Assembly (NCBI RefSeq): GCF_000003815.2
Contig: NC_049994.1
Coordinates: 12,587,996-12,651,995 of the forward strand
Direction: 5' to 3'
Source of the DNA: Branchiostoma floridae
Taxonomy: Eukaryota > Chordata > Leptocardii > Amphioxiformes > Branchiostomatidae
Length of the DNA: 64,000 bases
In this document: positions 44,370 to 55,661 of the stretch, piece after piece
How the letters are laid out: every line of letters starts with the position of its first letter
How positions within the stretch are numbered: the first letter of the stretch is position 1
Made by a program: the position numbers and the translations under genes
Notes under the pieces: model-generated
The model's database searches: none
What the model was told of the DNA's origin: nothing
The model's input: the letters and a program-made list of their open reading frames with translations, nothing else

Positions 44370-47300
44370 GATGTGTGTTAGTAGCCAGGCCGTAGGCCTA
44401 GGAAAAAAATGTTGTGTTTCCTGTTTCCCTAGAGAAAAACCTGCCAACCCTAGACTTTTTTGGTTGGGCTGTGGAGTCACATAGCTTCCAGTTGGAATTT
44501 TTATTCAGCCTGCTTCCTATTGAAGTAAAAACACTGTTTGGCCTATCTAATGAAGGATGAAAGTGCAAAATGGCACAAAAGTTTCACATTGAATGAAAGA
44601 CAAGTGTCGCATTTCAGCTTACTTTGTTCAACTGTTTTGGCCAGCCTAAGAAAATCGCCAGAAAAAGAAAAAGGATAATCCTTAGCCCTACCTACCGACC
44701 CTAATTTATTCTGGACTGAAACAGGAAACACATTTTTTCCCAGGCCTTACCAGTTCTCTCTTTGGTTCTCGGAGTCTGCCACCTCTAAATGTGCAATTAG
44801 AAATAAAAAAGAGAGAGACAGCTGACGTGTTGTCAAGCATAAATGTAATTTTACATCTCAATGGTCTAGTTATGTACAGAAAGACTTCCAAGAACCAGGA
44901 GTTTGAGCTTGGTGTGGCCGACATGTTTCTTTCTGTTGTTTCTTTTGTGTATGATCTGAAGAATGATAGCATAAGAGCCTACTACAGACAGTGAGTATAC
45001 CTGATTATTGTGTACTATATAAATGCCATTCAAATAACTGTTATGTGCCTAAACTTCTCTTACTGTATCTGACCAGCTTTTCAAGCTAGAGTAATGCTTA
45101 TATGCTATAAATGATGCAAACAGAACTTATTTAAACTATAAAAGACTAAATTAAAAGGAAATATGTCAAATTTGTGTGTAAGTATGATTTTGTACTATCG
45201 GGACTTCCAATTCAGAAAGTTTTAATGATACCGGGTCTTTTGGTAAAGTTCTGTTTCAAAGATGACCAGTTGTGACTTGCAAATATCCTGTTCAAGTCTA
45301 ACACAGGAAAAGAGACGTTTTGTTTTTGCCTTTCTGGGACAAGAGAAGATGTTGCTGACAGAGAGACATATCATGGACTGATTTCAAAAGAAATCTACAT
45401 CCCCGCACAAGAGTTAGAGCCAGTAGACCATCCCTAGTTAGATGGCAGCAATATCGCTTGTTCTGGCCAGTATTGTGTGAACTTCTCACTGAAGAAGTTT
45501 CAGCCACAGTTTGGATATATGGCAGGAGACACACACACAGTCTCTTATGTTGTGTAGAAATGTGTAAATGATTTTTAAGCTGTCAGACATAGGCTATATC
45601 TAATAAGACATTGTATTAATTAGCATTTCTTATATCTTTGATACATATGGATATTGTCACTGTTGCAGAGCCTTTGTTGTTTCAGAAGGAAAAGTGTGGA
45701 CTTTGATAGGGCTGTTCCATTGAAAGTATGTGTGGGGGAATCAAAATGAAAGCGTTTTGGTTAAGCAATATATTCTATGTTGGTAAATGGTAGTCCAGAG
45801 TCTTTGCCTCTCATCCTTTTCAATGGAATAGTCCTCAGAACGCTATTATACATTATGCTGGTTTAATGCTGTATAAAAAGAGGACTACTATGACAAAAAT
45901 ATGCTGTAAATTGCCACACTAGGACCATTTTAGCAATAGCAAGGAAACTGGCACAACTATGTTCGCTTGCATCATATTTTTCCAATATGTATCTGTATGT
46001 ATGTATTCATAATTGAACTATGAACTTTGCCCAAGCAGAACACTCGCCAATTTTGTATGTTTTACCTTGAAGCAGGAATAAGGAAATAAAAACATTGACT
46101 AATTTAACATTTTGGTGCACAAACTTGCAACAAATACATCATACTTGACTCTGCTAACTTTAATATCTTTGACATATCCTTTCCAAAATGCAAGTTTGGT
46201 CAAATATTTGCACTTCTGAAAAGAAAAATAGTTGGATACAAAGACTTTCTATGGCCTACTCTATGTTTTGTTTATTTGCTGTTCCAGATTCAGTGCCATC
46301 TCTTGTATCAATGAATTGTCGAAACCCCAAAAGTTGAACATATTATCTTATTTTTTGCTTCCTCCGCTGTATGGTAACAAATCTGTACAGCAAAAAGTGT
46401 AGATTTATTGAAACAAAAAACCATATTAAAGGGATAGTCAACCCCAGAAGCAAGTGTTCTGTTTCTTCAGATACTAATAAATAGAAAAAAGTAATATTGG
46501 CCACTTAACATTTAGTATAAACTATGGCAGTCAGTTGTGCAAGAATATTACAAGAATGTGCAAAAGTATAGGACGAATGTCAGCAGAGAATCTTAGGTTG
46601 GTCTCAAACATCATTTTTGCCTTGGGTTTCTTAAAGCTTGTTTGTCAATCAGCCATAGCAACTTCATCTTTTACTTCCTTTGGGCCCAAAATTGACAGTC
46701 ATATTAAAGGTTGAAATCTTAGATCTTGAAAATACTGTCTGTATGAATTGCTCATCAGATTTGCAACCTTGCAAACTTAATTCTCCTCTTGCTTTGGTCC
46801 CCCCCAAAAATTGACCTGAATTATATTGGGTGTCACACTGAGAGAATGTTGTGGGCCTTTTTTCGGGGCACTATTAAGTTATTTGGCTATCTCTGACAAA
46901 AGTTGGTTGATTTTTTTCATTCGTTAATGTAGTATCTTTGGAAAGAACATGTGCTTCATGGGTTGAGTTCCCTTTGAATAGTAACACATAAATTCTGTTT
47001 TATTGAATATGCTTGAATGACATTGTCCATGTGGTGCATTTGTGGTGAATGCCAGCTATAACATGCTGCCTATAGACTATCTACTGTTTATACAATGTAT
47101 ACAATGTTGATATCATTGTTATGCAGATAGTGGCCATACAGATGCTGGGAGGAAAGATGATAATTTTCCATGAGGTCCCAAGCAATAGAGAAAAATGTAG
47201 CAGGAGAAAAGTCACAATCTTTCCTCCCGATATCTGGTTGGAGATTGCAAACATGAGCACTGAGTGATAAGCGTGGGTATGAGCAACTGATGATTTGCCT

Positions 47301-48600
47301 TGTGCTTTACACAAACTCGGTGTTGGCCAAATGTGTTTATGAGGTCAAAACCTAAGCAATAGTGATACCAAGGAGCGCCTCTTTAAAAGAGCGCATCCTT
47401 GATATGCAAGTTTGTTCACTTGGGCCACACTTGTTTAATTTCTTTGTTTCTGATGGAACTAGCTGTGTAATTTACCTGGAAGTTATACATTTATTTTGTC
47501 AATGTACTGGTTCATTTATGTTATAGTATTAGTACTTCACATCGCCTTTATGAAATCAGTACTTCTGTCTACAGTAGCATATACAAATGTAGTTTTTTTT
47601 TTCTTGAAATTTCTTTCTGACAAAATCAGAAATCTGTGGAATTAGATAGGTGTGGCCGTAATGTTACCAAGCCATTGCAGAAATGTATGTGCATGTATGT
47701 AGCAGCCACATGATTGCATGATACTAGCATGAGTGATAGAGAGAAGAATGTATATTATTATTGCTTATATTTCCGTTTCTCCCCTTACCTACCACAGAAT
47801 GTGCTGGGATAGGTGCTGCAAATTATAATGTTAGCAACTTCGGAATTTTGAAGTAGTCCTTTGAGTCACAGCTTTATGTTAGGACAATAAGACCAACACT
47901 TTATGAATCATAGACTGTACTTTTATGTGTTACAAAAACTCCCCCTCCCCAAGAATGACTAATTGACAGTAGTTCAGCCACAGGAATAACATGGACCACT
48001 TGTCAAGGAAACAAGAAAACCTTTTCAGTTAAGTGATTGTTAACAATATCTAGTGTCCTCCATATATGTACTAGATATCATTAACAATCGCTTATATGAA
48101 AACAAGTTGATATCTTTCTGTAAAAAAAAACATATAAATATATGTACAAATGCCAATGGACCCTTAGTGATCAGTGGTTTACTGATGGGACACAGTATTT
48201 TGTTGATCATAATTATGAAGAAGCCATTTAAGTCCTAACATTCTAAAGTGTTACCTATTAATTCAAAATAGCTGCAAATGTTTAGATAAAAAAGAGCCCA
48301 GCATCTCTGTGGAGAGTGAGGATGGAGTACCGGTATTCCTGATCAGCTGCAACACTTCTTTTAATATTAGAAAAATTATTTATATCAAAAGTAGAATTGC
48401 TATAGACCGAGCACTATCCTCTTAGTTTATGTGCATTGGTTGCGAGTGAGTGAGAAAGCATAAACTATGAGGATGGCACCCAAACAAAGATTAGGGACAG
48501 ATGACTCTAAATGTATAAACATTGTATGTATATATTGTTGCTTTACTAAACAGAGAAAGCATCAAAGTTCTGCTTTAGTGTTTCAATAAAGTTTGTTGTA
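44370..48600 (+). other. Probable long 3' UTR of the SIAH gene
   Basis: More than 4 kb of AT-rich sequence with no coding exon, containing T-rich and ATTTA-like tracts and no clear transposon, ends in poly(A) signals at 48595-48600 and 48713-48718 (both tcaataaag). Vertebrate SIAH genes also have long 3' UTRs. An earlier AATAAA is at 46084. Where the mRNA really ends is an inference. Confidence 0.45.
48022..48102 (+). other. miRNA-precursor-like hairpin in the SIAH 3' UTR region
   Basis: taagtgattgttaac/aatatctagt (48030-48054) pairs with actagatatc/attaacaatcgctta (48070-48094) at 22 of 25 positions around a 15-nt loop. After a 2-nt internal loop the stem goes on for about six pairs (ttttca with tgaaaa). 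A stem of about 33 bp with a few mismatches and a 15-nt loop fits a pre-miRNA; it could equally be a small foldback element. I do not recognise a known miRNA seed. Confidence 0.3.
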
Positions 48601-49751
48601 CTTTCATTTCATGTGGTCTTGTTACTGTTTCTAGTCCTAAGAACTCTAGGTGTATACTTGCATGTAATCTTCATTTCTGTAAATAATAGAAAAAATGGTC
48701 CTTCAAATGTTCAATAAAGCACATCAGTGTTCAAGTTAAATACTTCGACAAGCCTTCCTTTGCCAGTCCATTCACATTCATGTATTTCTTGCTTTGTCAG
48801 AATTTGGTACCAGTGCTTTAGTTTAAGTAGTAAAACATTTTATAGAAGATAAAACAAAAGTCAAAGGACTGCATCGATGTTTTATCAAACCATCCATGTT
48901 TAATTAGTGAAGCCATTTCCAATATCAATCCAGTTGATTGAAACTTACAATGAATATGGTAAATGATACATTCCATTCACACTACAAGACAGTCATATGT
49001 TCGTTAGATAACTGTTAATCTTCATTTGATCTCTGTAAAGAAAATGGGAATTGGACCTATATTGTACAGTACATCTGTGGAAAGATTCTTTCCTTCCCTA
49101 TTGGGCTACCTTGTCATATGATGATAATATCTGATGACATGCAAGCTGCCTACTATCTTTCAAACATGTAGGTTATTACTACATCAAATAAGTTAACATG
49201 AATTCTGAATCTTGCTCCACATGTTGTATCATCTTCATATCACTAAGACACAATGTTAGCAAAGTTGCACTAGCTACAGTCTTAGGCATGAGAGTCACAT
49301 TTAACGTTCAAAGATAGCTCTTACAATGTCCTTCACAGAAAGAATCAAGAACTGACTGTTCTTATCCATCTACTCAAATTACATCACAGGTTAATAACTC
49401 AGTGGTTATCTACAACTAATTACTAATCGTACTCTTGTTCATTTCCAGAACACTAAATTAACTACTAACCAATGGTCAAAACACCATCACTTAATGTTGC
49501 ATTGCAACATAGTCAGAAACTGTATACACTACAGGTAAAACCGGACATACACAAATTTCTAGATATACTGAACTTCTTTTGTCTCTTGTGTTCCTCCGAC
49601 ACCGATCCTCCAAGAGGTGGCTCCCGTGATACGGTACCTGAGGACCTGGTGTCAATTTTCATTTCAGTGTCTACACCATTTTACATTGAGACAGATACCT
49701 TCAAAGATGGCAGAGCCATCCTTCTCAGCAGCCATCATCCTACGTTCAGAC

Positions 49752-49815
49752 ACCCCTATGTTCCCACACCCCTACGTACATGTACATACATGTAGGGGCG
49801 TGGGAACATAGGGGT
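49752..49815. repeat. 24-bp stem hairpin
   Basis: ACCCCTATGTTCCCAC pairs with GTGGGAACATAGGGGT (16 bp, perfect), then one A/C mismatch, then CCCCTAC with GTAGGGG (7 bp), around a 16-nt loop of GTACAT repeats. The stem is more GC-rich and more perfect than its surroundings. It may be a foldback element or a small-RNA precursor; I see no flanking duplication. Confidence 0.6.
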
Positions 49816-50027
49816 ATAACTTCATTAGTGCTGGTATCACGTGTCCGTAAGGTCACGTGTCAAAAGAATTTGGTCATTCACACCGTACGAAGGCCAGAAT
49901 GATGTTAAAAAATTCAGCTAGTGAACACTTTTGTTGAAAATCGGCAAGTCAAGCTTAGTTCACATCCAACGTTACCTCAGAACTAGCTTCAACCTGTTGA
50001 TAATAGAACAATGGGCATCGGTTGGAG

Positions 50028-50063
50028 CAAGGAGGTTAAAAAAGGGAGTTTTTAACCTCCTTG
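50028..50063. mobile_element. CAAGG palindromic micro-element, copy 3
   Basis: CAAGGAGGTTAAAAA and TTTTTAACCTCCTTG flank a short centre (36 bp in all). It has a perfect 7-bp flanking duplication GTTGGAG (50021-50027 and 50064-50070). Confidence 0.75.
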
Positions 50064-50129
50064 GTTGGAGACAAAAGAAAGTTCACTATATCTTTAAATC
50101 TCGTATATGAACCCGTACATCCTCGCACA

Positions 50130-53100
50130 TTACGGGATGTCGCATGTGGAGCGGACCAGCCTGTTGAACTGGTGATGCACGTCCGTCACCACGCGCTCGA
50201 AGTCCCGGATGAGCAGGTAATGCCTGACGTCAGTGTCCATCCCGGGGTCGGCGGTAGGGATGGGGCTGGGCGGGGTGCTGTTACTGTGTTCTAGTGTGAT
50301 ACCCAGCATGGTGGCCTGTGGAGGGATTTCAAAGACTTTATGACAACTGCTATCTCCTTGTATGATATTGCCGACTTCTTAGTTCATTGCCTTGAAGTCG
50401 TCTAAAGACCTTGCTCTGAACGATCTCGTTAAGAAAATGAGTAAACAAACACCCATAACTTGAGCAATACGCATTCACTGTAGCAACATCACTCATCATC
50501 AAAAACGTTTGTTAACATTGGTCGTGAATGGAGTTGTTCGCTTATAGTGTTAAAGAAACTCTTTGCAACGTCGCTAAAGTCTACTAGTATGTTCATTTTT
50601 CGTAAAGAACTCTCGAACAACATATTAGACTGACCCCTCAACTCATATTGACAACGCTGTGAGTTGTGTGAACATACCTAGGATTAGGTCTTTTCCAAAT
50701 AGGTTGTCCAGATTCTGTTTGAGTAGATACCACCTTTACTTATTACCGGTACCGCGGTATGCGTAAAGTTTCGGCAATTTTCGAACGCATACACTCACTA
50801 GACTAGCCTATATCAAAATTCGTGTTATTCGGTCGAAGTAGTGACAGATAGAATAAATGAAAACTACCCAATGGATTACCAATGGAATCTAATATGTTGA
50901 CAGGTGATCACTATAGACAGAGTTCTTAATGCTTCAACGAGAAACATATGTTTAATAGTGACCACCGTCAAGTTGTGACGCGTACAGGTTTGATAGTATG
51001 GTTATCTCGTCCATCTGTCCTTACCGCTACTCTCACAGCAAGGATGATCTTCCTGGTGTAGTCAATGACCCTCTGTAGTTTCCTCATCAGCTCGGGGTCC
51101 CAGCCACCCTCTGCCCGGGACGAGACCAGCAGCTCACGGAACATCATCAGCTGGTTCTCTACCCACACCAACCTGCCCTCGTCCTGTAACACAACACACG
51201 CAGCGTTAGAAACACTGACATTTTTTACCTTTGCCAAGAAGGTTGTGTTTTCTGTAGCGTCTGTGTGACTGTGTACATGTGTGCGCGCGTGTGGTGTGTG
51301 TGTGTGTGTGTGGATGGACAGCATAAATTGAGAATGCTTTGATGGATTGTGTTCATGTTTCGTATGTGAGTAGGTCTTCATGAGATCTTGAAATGATTAG
51401 ATTTTGCACCCCTTAACGGTTTGTTACAGTATATACAGGGTGAATGTTGTGTTAGGTAATGTAACTAGTAAACTTCCCAATATATATATGAGCAAATGTT
51501 AGTGAAGGTTTAATCAGCTTACCGTTAGATTGTCTCGCTGGTTGAAGGTCTGTGAGAGGCTGGGAAACAGCGTGGGGAGGTCCTGGTCATCTGGGTCCAC
51601 CTGGATACAGGCAAGTAATGAAGATATAATTACGATTTTGCTGCAAAGTGCGCATGCGACGACATCAGGGAATGGACAGGTACATCACTAGCTGACTGTA
51701 CTCAGAAGGCGATCGCGAAGAACAGGGAAGTACGGAGAGGATAGTGCTGGAGGCAACCATGGTCCCCTCAGCCCTCTAGATGAGGGTGAGACGAGGTGAG
51801 GTGAGGCTAACGGACATTGGTAATATCAAATAGTCCGACAACCCACACATCCTTGAACATATGAGGATCTAGAGACCTACCGGAATGGAGTCGCGAAGAC
51901 GAGTGACACACCCCCGAAATCTGATGGCCAGCTGACTGTTGATCTCCATCTGCCTGCAGGGTGTTCTGTCCCGCTTGTGTCTGACCGGCACAGCGTCGGC
52001 CTGCACCGCTACCAGCAGGCAGAGCGCCGCACAAAGAGCCACGGTGGAAACTGTGGGGCATAGAACATCGGTCAAGCTTAGGATGCGTAAGATTGGGGGA
52101 AAACGATGATCCCGACTGAAACTCGTGAAGAGACAAGTCGTCTTCCGAAGTACATTTTTCATGTACACAACATGAAAACTGTAAACGCGCAAGAGTAGGG
52201 AAGACACGACTTTGTTTCGAGATGATTGCGATTAAAGCTTGTGAACGGACAAGCCCTCTTACTAGGCTAGCACTATGGCAGCAAGTCCATCTGCCTTATG
52301 CCACGATCAAAGTGAAAGTCTTCTATATATAAAAAAGGATAGGGAAAACACAGCAAAATGTGTATAAACATGTTAGAAAATTACGTAGATGTGATGCATG
52401 TGAATGGCTATGCGTCATAAATTCCTATCGTATTGAGATATCACACTTCATGTATGTGGTTGCAACGTCGGGGAAGTGTTCCGCAAGGATTTATTCTCGG
52501 CCCTAATTATCATCGGAATGTCGCCAGCACTGTTTATTTTGTAAACTTACAAACTATATCATTTCTGTTTGGTACATTCAAGGACGTTATAAAAAGATTT
52601 ATATAACGTCCTTGGTACATTCTTGTGATGCTGTATTCATAGAGACCCTCAACATCAGTTTTATATCTAGTTAACGTGAAGACATTCTTGGTCGGACAAA
52701 CCTCATTCTTTGTGCTACCCAGGCCAGATGCACCATTCCTCGCTAGCGCGCTTTTGAATCTATTCTGCCCTACTCAGATTTCAATCGATTTTGATGGTAA
52801 GAAGTGCAAAAGCAAGTTCCGTCTCCGAAATGGATGTGCAAAAGGAAAGAGTAATTTCTATATTGAGAAGGGACAATGACGACCATATTCTCCAGCGTAC
52901 AGAAGCCACAATAAATGTACTTTTTTTCATAAGCGTTTGATATACAAAGGTGACTGACAGTTAAGAACCAGCGATGATGTCATAATGGAATTTGTGACTC
53001 ATCGTGATGCGTCACTGAGGAAACGTTGAGCAGAAAAAAGAGAACACAGAAGAGATAATTTTGTTATGTATTGTTTTAAACAATTGAATTAACCTTTTCA

Positions 53101-53500
53101 GAATGTTTTGTTGCTGTTGATCGTTAATGTTAGATTACTCCTGCGACTGTTGAAAACTCGAAACACACAATTGAATGATCACCATAGCGATCTGCGGATA
53201 CTTATGAAATGCAAAAACATCACATAATCTGTTTTGAATGCCGTAAAGCATATATATTCATACAAACGTCTTCAGTATATCATAAAGATGACAGGCGACT
53301 GACACATTTTTTCTGTCCTAACTTTTTTTGTTGATGCGTATATATGTGCATCTCGTAAAGCAAAGTGTCTCAGTAGGTTAACACATGCACAACGCATTAA
53401 AAGAGACACCTGTATGTTTAAAAGGTAGATATTTTCGATGCACCGCTACGAGGATTAAGGCACATTTTAAAGAAGGATTCCTACCTTGTCCTTGCTGCAT
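50130..53500 (-). CDS. Secreted four-helix protein, candidate long-chain class I cytokine (5 exons)
   Basis: Exons on the minus strand: 53500-53485, 52050-51881, 51600-51523, 51183-51025, 50315-50130. They total 609 nt and 202 aa, all with GT/AG junctions and intron phases 1, 0, 0, 0. Residues 1-25 form a signal peptide (hydrophobic STVALCAALCLLVAVQADA), followed by a dibasic KR at 31-32. I predict helix A at about 38-61, helix B at 90-112 (LVWVENQLMMFRELLVSSRA), helix C at 118-149 (ELMRKLQRVIDYTRKIILAV) and helix D at 168-196 (YLLIRDFERVVTDVHHQF). The loops hold N-glycosylation sites NLT (86-88) and NST (153-155). Mature cysteines are 37, 53 and 199; a 37-199 bond would join the start of A to the end of D as in EPO and TPO. 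A tiny first exon, A on exon 2, the AB loop on exon 3, B and C on exon 4 and D on exon 5 is the GH/IL-6/G-CSF/EPO plan. The helix D wording resembles IL-6 and IL-23A (LxxRxF). Family assignment is inference from architecture; overall sequence identity is low. Confidence 0.75.
51290..51313. repeat. (GT)n microsatellite
   Basis: A gtgtggtgtgtgtgtgtgtg run in intron 3 of the cytokine-like gene. Confidence 0.85.
52579..52614. mobile_element. CAAGG palindromic micro-element, copy 4 (CAAGGACG subtype)
   Basis: CAAGGACGTTATA and its inverse TATAACGTCCTTG enclose ten bases. It is flanked by a perfect GTACATT duplication (52572-52578 and 52615-52621); counting shared end bases the duplication reads 9 bp, GGTACATTC. 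It lies in intron 1 of the cytokine-like gene. Confidence 0.75.
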
Positions 53501-53565
53501 GATGCTGCTTGAAGACGATCGACAACAGGTGTTGGGTTGAGTGCACAGAGAGCGAGTTGGCCATC

Positions 53566-53571
53566 TTTATA
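53566..53571 (-). promoter_or_regulatory. TATA box of the cytokine-like gene
   Basis: GGGTATAAAGATGG on the minus strand places TATAAA 66 bp before the start codon, leaving room for a transcription start near 53540 and a 5' UTR of about 40 nt. A TATA promoter is typical of inducible secreted-factor genes. The out-of-frame ATG three bases past the TATA box would lie upstream of the transcript. Confidence 0.6.
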
Positions 53572-55661
53572 CCCTAACATGATGCTATTTCTAGATAAAA
53601 TCCACAATTGTCATGATCACCTGCTCCAAAAGTAGATAATGCGTATTTTCCACGGATATAGACACTGTCCAGTGTCGTTTCCTGTTTGTATATGTTTTAA
53701 CTAGCTTTCGGTGGGTTGGGCAGACGGTGATTAAACATAAAGAAATTGAAGAGGTGATGCATTTAGGTCTTTTAAGTTTAAAAGCAATTTCACTTGACCA
53801 TTAACGTTAATATTTGTACAAATGTACATTTTTTTCTTGTTGTTGTGGCAAATGTATATTTTCCGCAGTACTTTTGCGTCCAGTTTTCCTTTCGGCAACT
53901 TTCTCTCCGTCCGCCCACTTTCCTACCTGCTTCTGCGCATCATTGTCCCGGGTCGGTCTGCCGTGACAGGTTTCCGTCGTCTGGTGTTGTCATTCCATCA
54001 ACAGTTCGCGTTCTTTACATTCCTAATTACCATGACATACTAGCGGCTCCTGTTCATCGCACAAACCGCTACCGCGAAATGGCCGTCGTCTTCGGACCGA
54101 ATTTTACCTCTCAGAGCCACTAAAAAGTTGTTCAAAGACTTTTTGTATGTGTTAAATGAAGGAATCTGGTATGTATTCATTTGATTAAACTTCTGAAGCC
54201 TCTGTGTCTATTCTTGACGTATTGTTTGTGAACACTGTTACGAGTTTTTGTTAGAATTCCTGAAATGTGCCCTTTACGGTTCATTTACGGTTAGGTTGAA
54301 GCTGCGTAGGCGACAGGGATTTGTTGTGTTACGGAAATCCTCCAAATTTCTAGGAATTATCCATGGAAATCCTGCAAGTCACAAAGACTCAAAATCCACC
54401 TGCGACGCATGGGAAAGCTTTTAAGCGGCTAATTAGTTTAGGGGACAAAAGACAAGGTGAAACACCAGGCCTTTTGTAGCCAGTGTTTTTGTAGCCAGTG
54501 TCATCGTGTGTGCCTGTCACTGTGTGGAAGACTTATTGAAAGTCATGCTGCCTCTACAGGTGACGAGTAGCTACCGGACTGGTGAGGTGAGATGTGTCAC
54601 CATAACCTCATTGTCATAACCTACTTGTTGGTTACTATTGAGAAAACAAAGTCAGTACAAGACACAATGAAAAATAACCGGAAAATAGAATTTAATCATA
54701 GAAAGAATACCGTTCTACATACTCACAGAAACAGCAAGTAACGGTGTGAAATTTTCCGACCATTCATTTCTTGAGTGTTCTTGTTGTTTGATGACGTAAG
54801 TTGAAAACTCATTCTTGCCGTGATTTTAAAATTCATAAAATCGAATAAAATCCATGCATCTTGGGTAAACCAATAAAATGCCAGATTTACTCTAAGATTT
54901 ATAATTTCAGTCTGGCATCACACTTTTGTGGAACAATTAAAACATCAAAATGTTCTCTCTGCCTAACAACAATTTTGCTACCTTTGCTAACAGCCACAAT
55001 TTCACAACAATCATTTTCCCCCTATCTGTCTAGCCACAATTTTGCTATCTTCTACATTTTCCTCTATCTAACAATAATTTTGCTACCTTTGCTAATGCGA
55101 CAATTTCACAACATTCAATTTCCCCAATGTTTGCTATCTTCTACATTTTCCTCTATCTGATAACATTTTGCTACATTCAGTTATTCAGTTTTCTCTTCTA
55201 TCTAGCCATAGTTGATACCCTCAATTTTCACCCTATCTAGCCACAATTTTGCTATAGTCAACCTTTCCTACATGTAAGAGAAGTTTGTGACATGTTTGAG
55301 TTATTCTGTATTATGACGGTGCCTCTAATAAATTAATAAAATTGCCAGAAATACAGACAGATTTCACTCTGGCACCATGCTTTTAAAAGAAAAAACAAGA
55401 AGAACTTATATCACTATCATATCTAGATCATTAAAATTCTGTTACAGCCAATGTTTCCTGAACATATAGACAAAGTTATGCCAAATTCAGATTTTTCAAT
55501 ACATATAAGACACAATATTTTGCTACACTGATTTTTGCTAACACCTAGACACAAATTTGCTTCTCAATTTTCTCCAATATCTATTCAAGTACTCTCTATC
55601 TAGCCACATATTTGCTACATCCAGTCTTCCCTAGTTTGTGACATGTGTGAGTTCCTCTGTG
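53572..55661. other. Region between the cytokine-like gene and pctp
   Basis: No coding exon seen. The 109-codon plus frame at 53794-54123 has no domain. The right half (about 54860-55660) is filled by degenerate repeats (listed separately) that probably include the pctp 3' UTR. Confidence 0.45.
54860..55660. repeat. Degenerate duplicated segments beside the pctp 3' end
   Basis: The phrases tagccacaattttgctat, cttctacattttcctctatc and aattttgctacctttgctaa recur several times. A segment beginning aataaaat(t)gccaga and ending ctggca(c/t)ca(t/c) occurs at about 54872-54922 and 55332-55377. gtttgtgacatgtttgagtt at 55288 recurs as gtttgtgacatgtgtgagtt at 55635, reaching the stop codon of pctp. This suggests old tandem duplication of the gene's 3' end. 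Confidence 0.6.

Larger units (their letters stand above)
48719..50129. other. Tail-to-tail intergenic region between SIAH and the helical-protein gene
   Basis: No exon recognised on either strand. It contains a strong hairpin at 49752-49815 and a palindromic micro-element at 50028-50063; the latter lies 67-102 bp past the stop codon of the minus-strand gene and so is probably in its 3' UTR. Confidence 0.45.

Noticed and set aside
51807-52207. Two overlapping open frames of 109 and 112 codons around exon 2 of the cytokine-like gene
   Set aside because: They run through splice sites; only the 170-nt exon 51881-52050 belongs to the spliced frame.
53498-53562. Upstream ATG (MANSLSVHS...) as the start of the cytokine-like protein
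   Set aside because: It lies three bases from the TATA box, so it should be upstream of the transcript, and its frame does not continue into the signal-peptide frame of exon 2.
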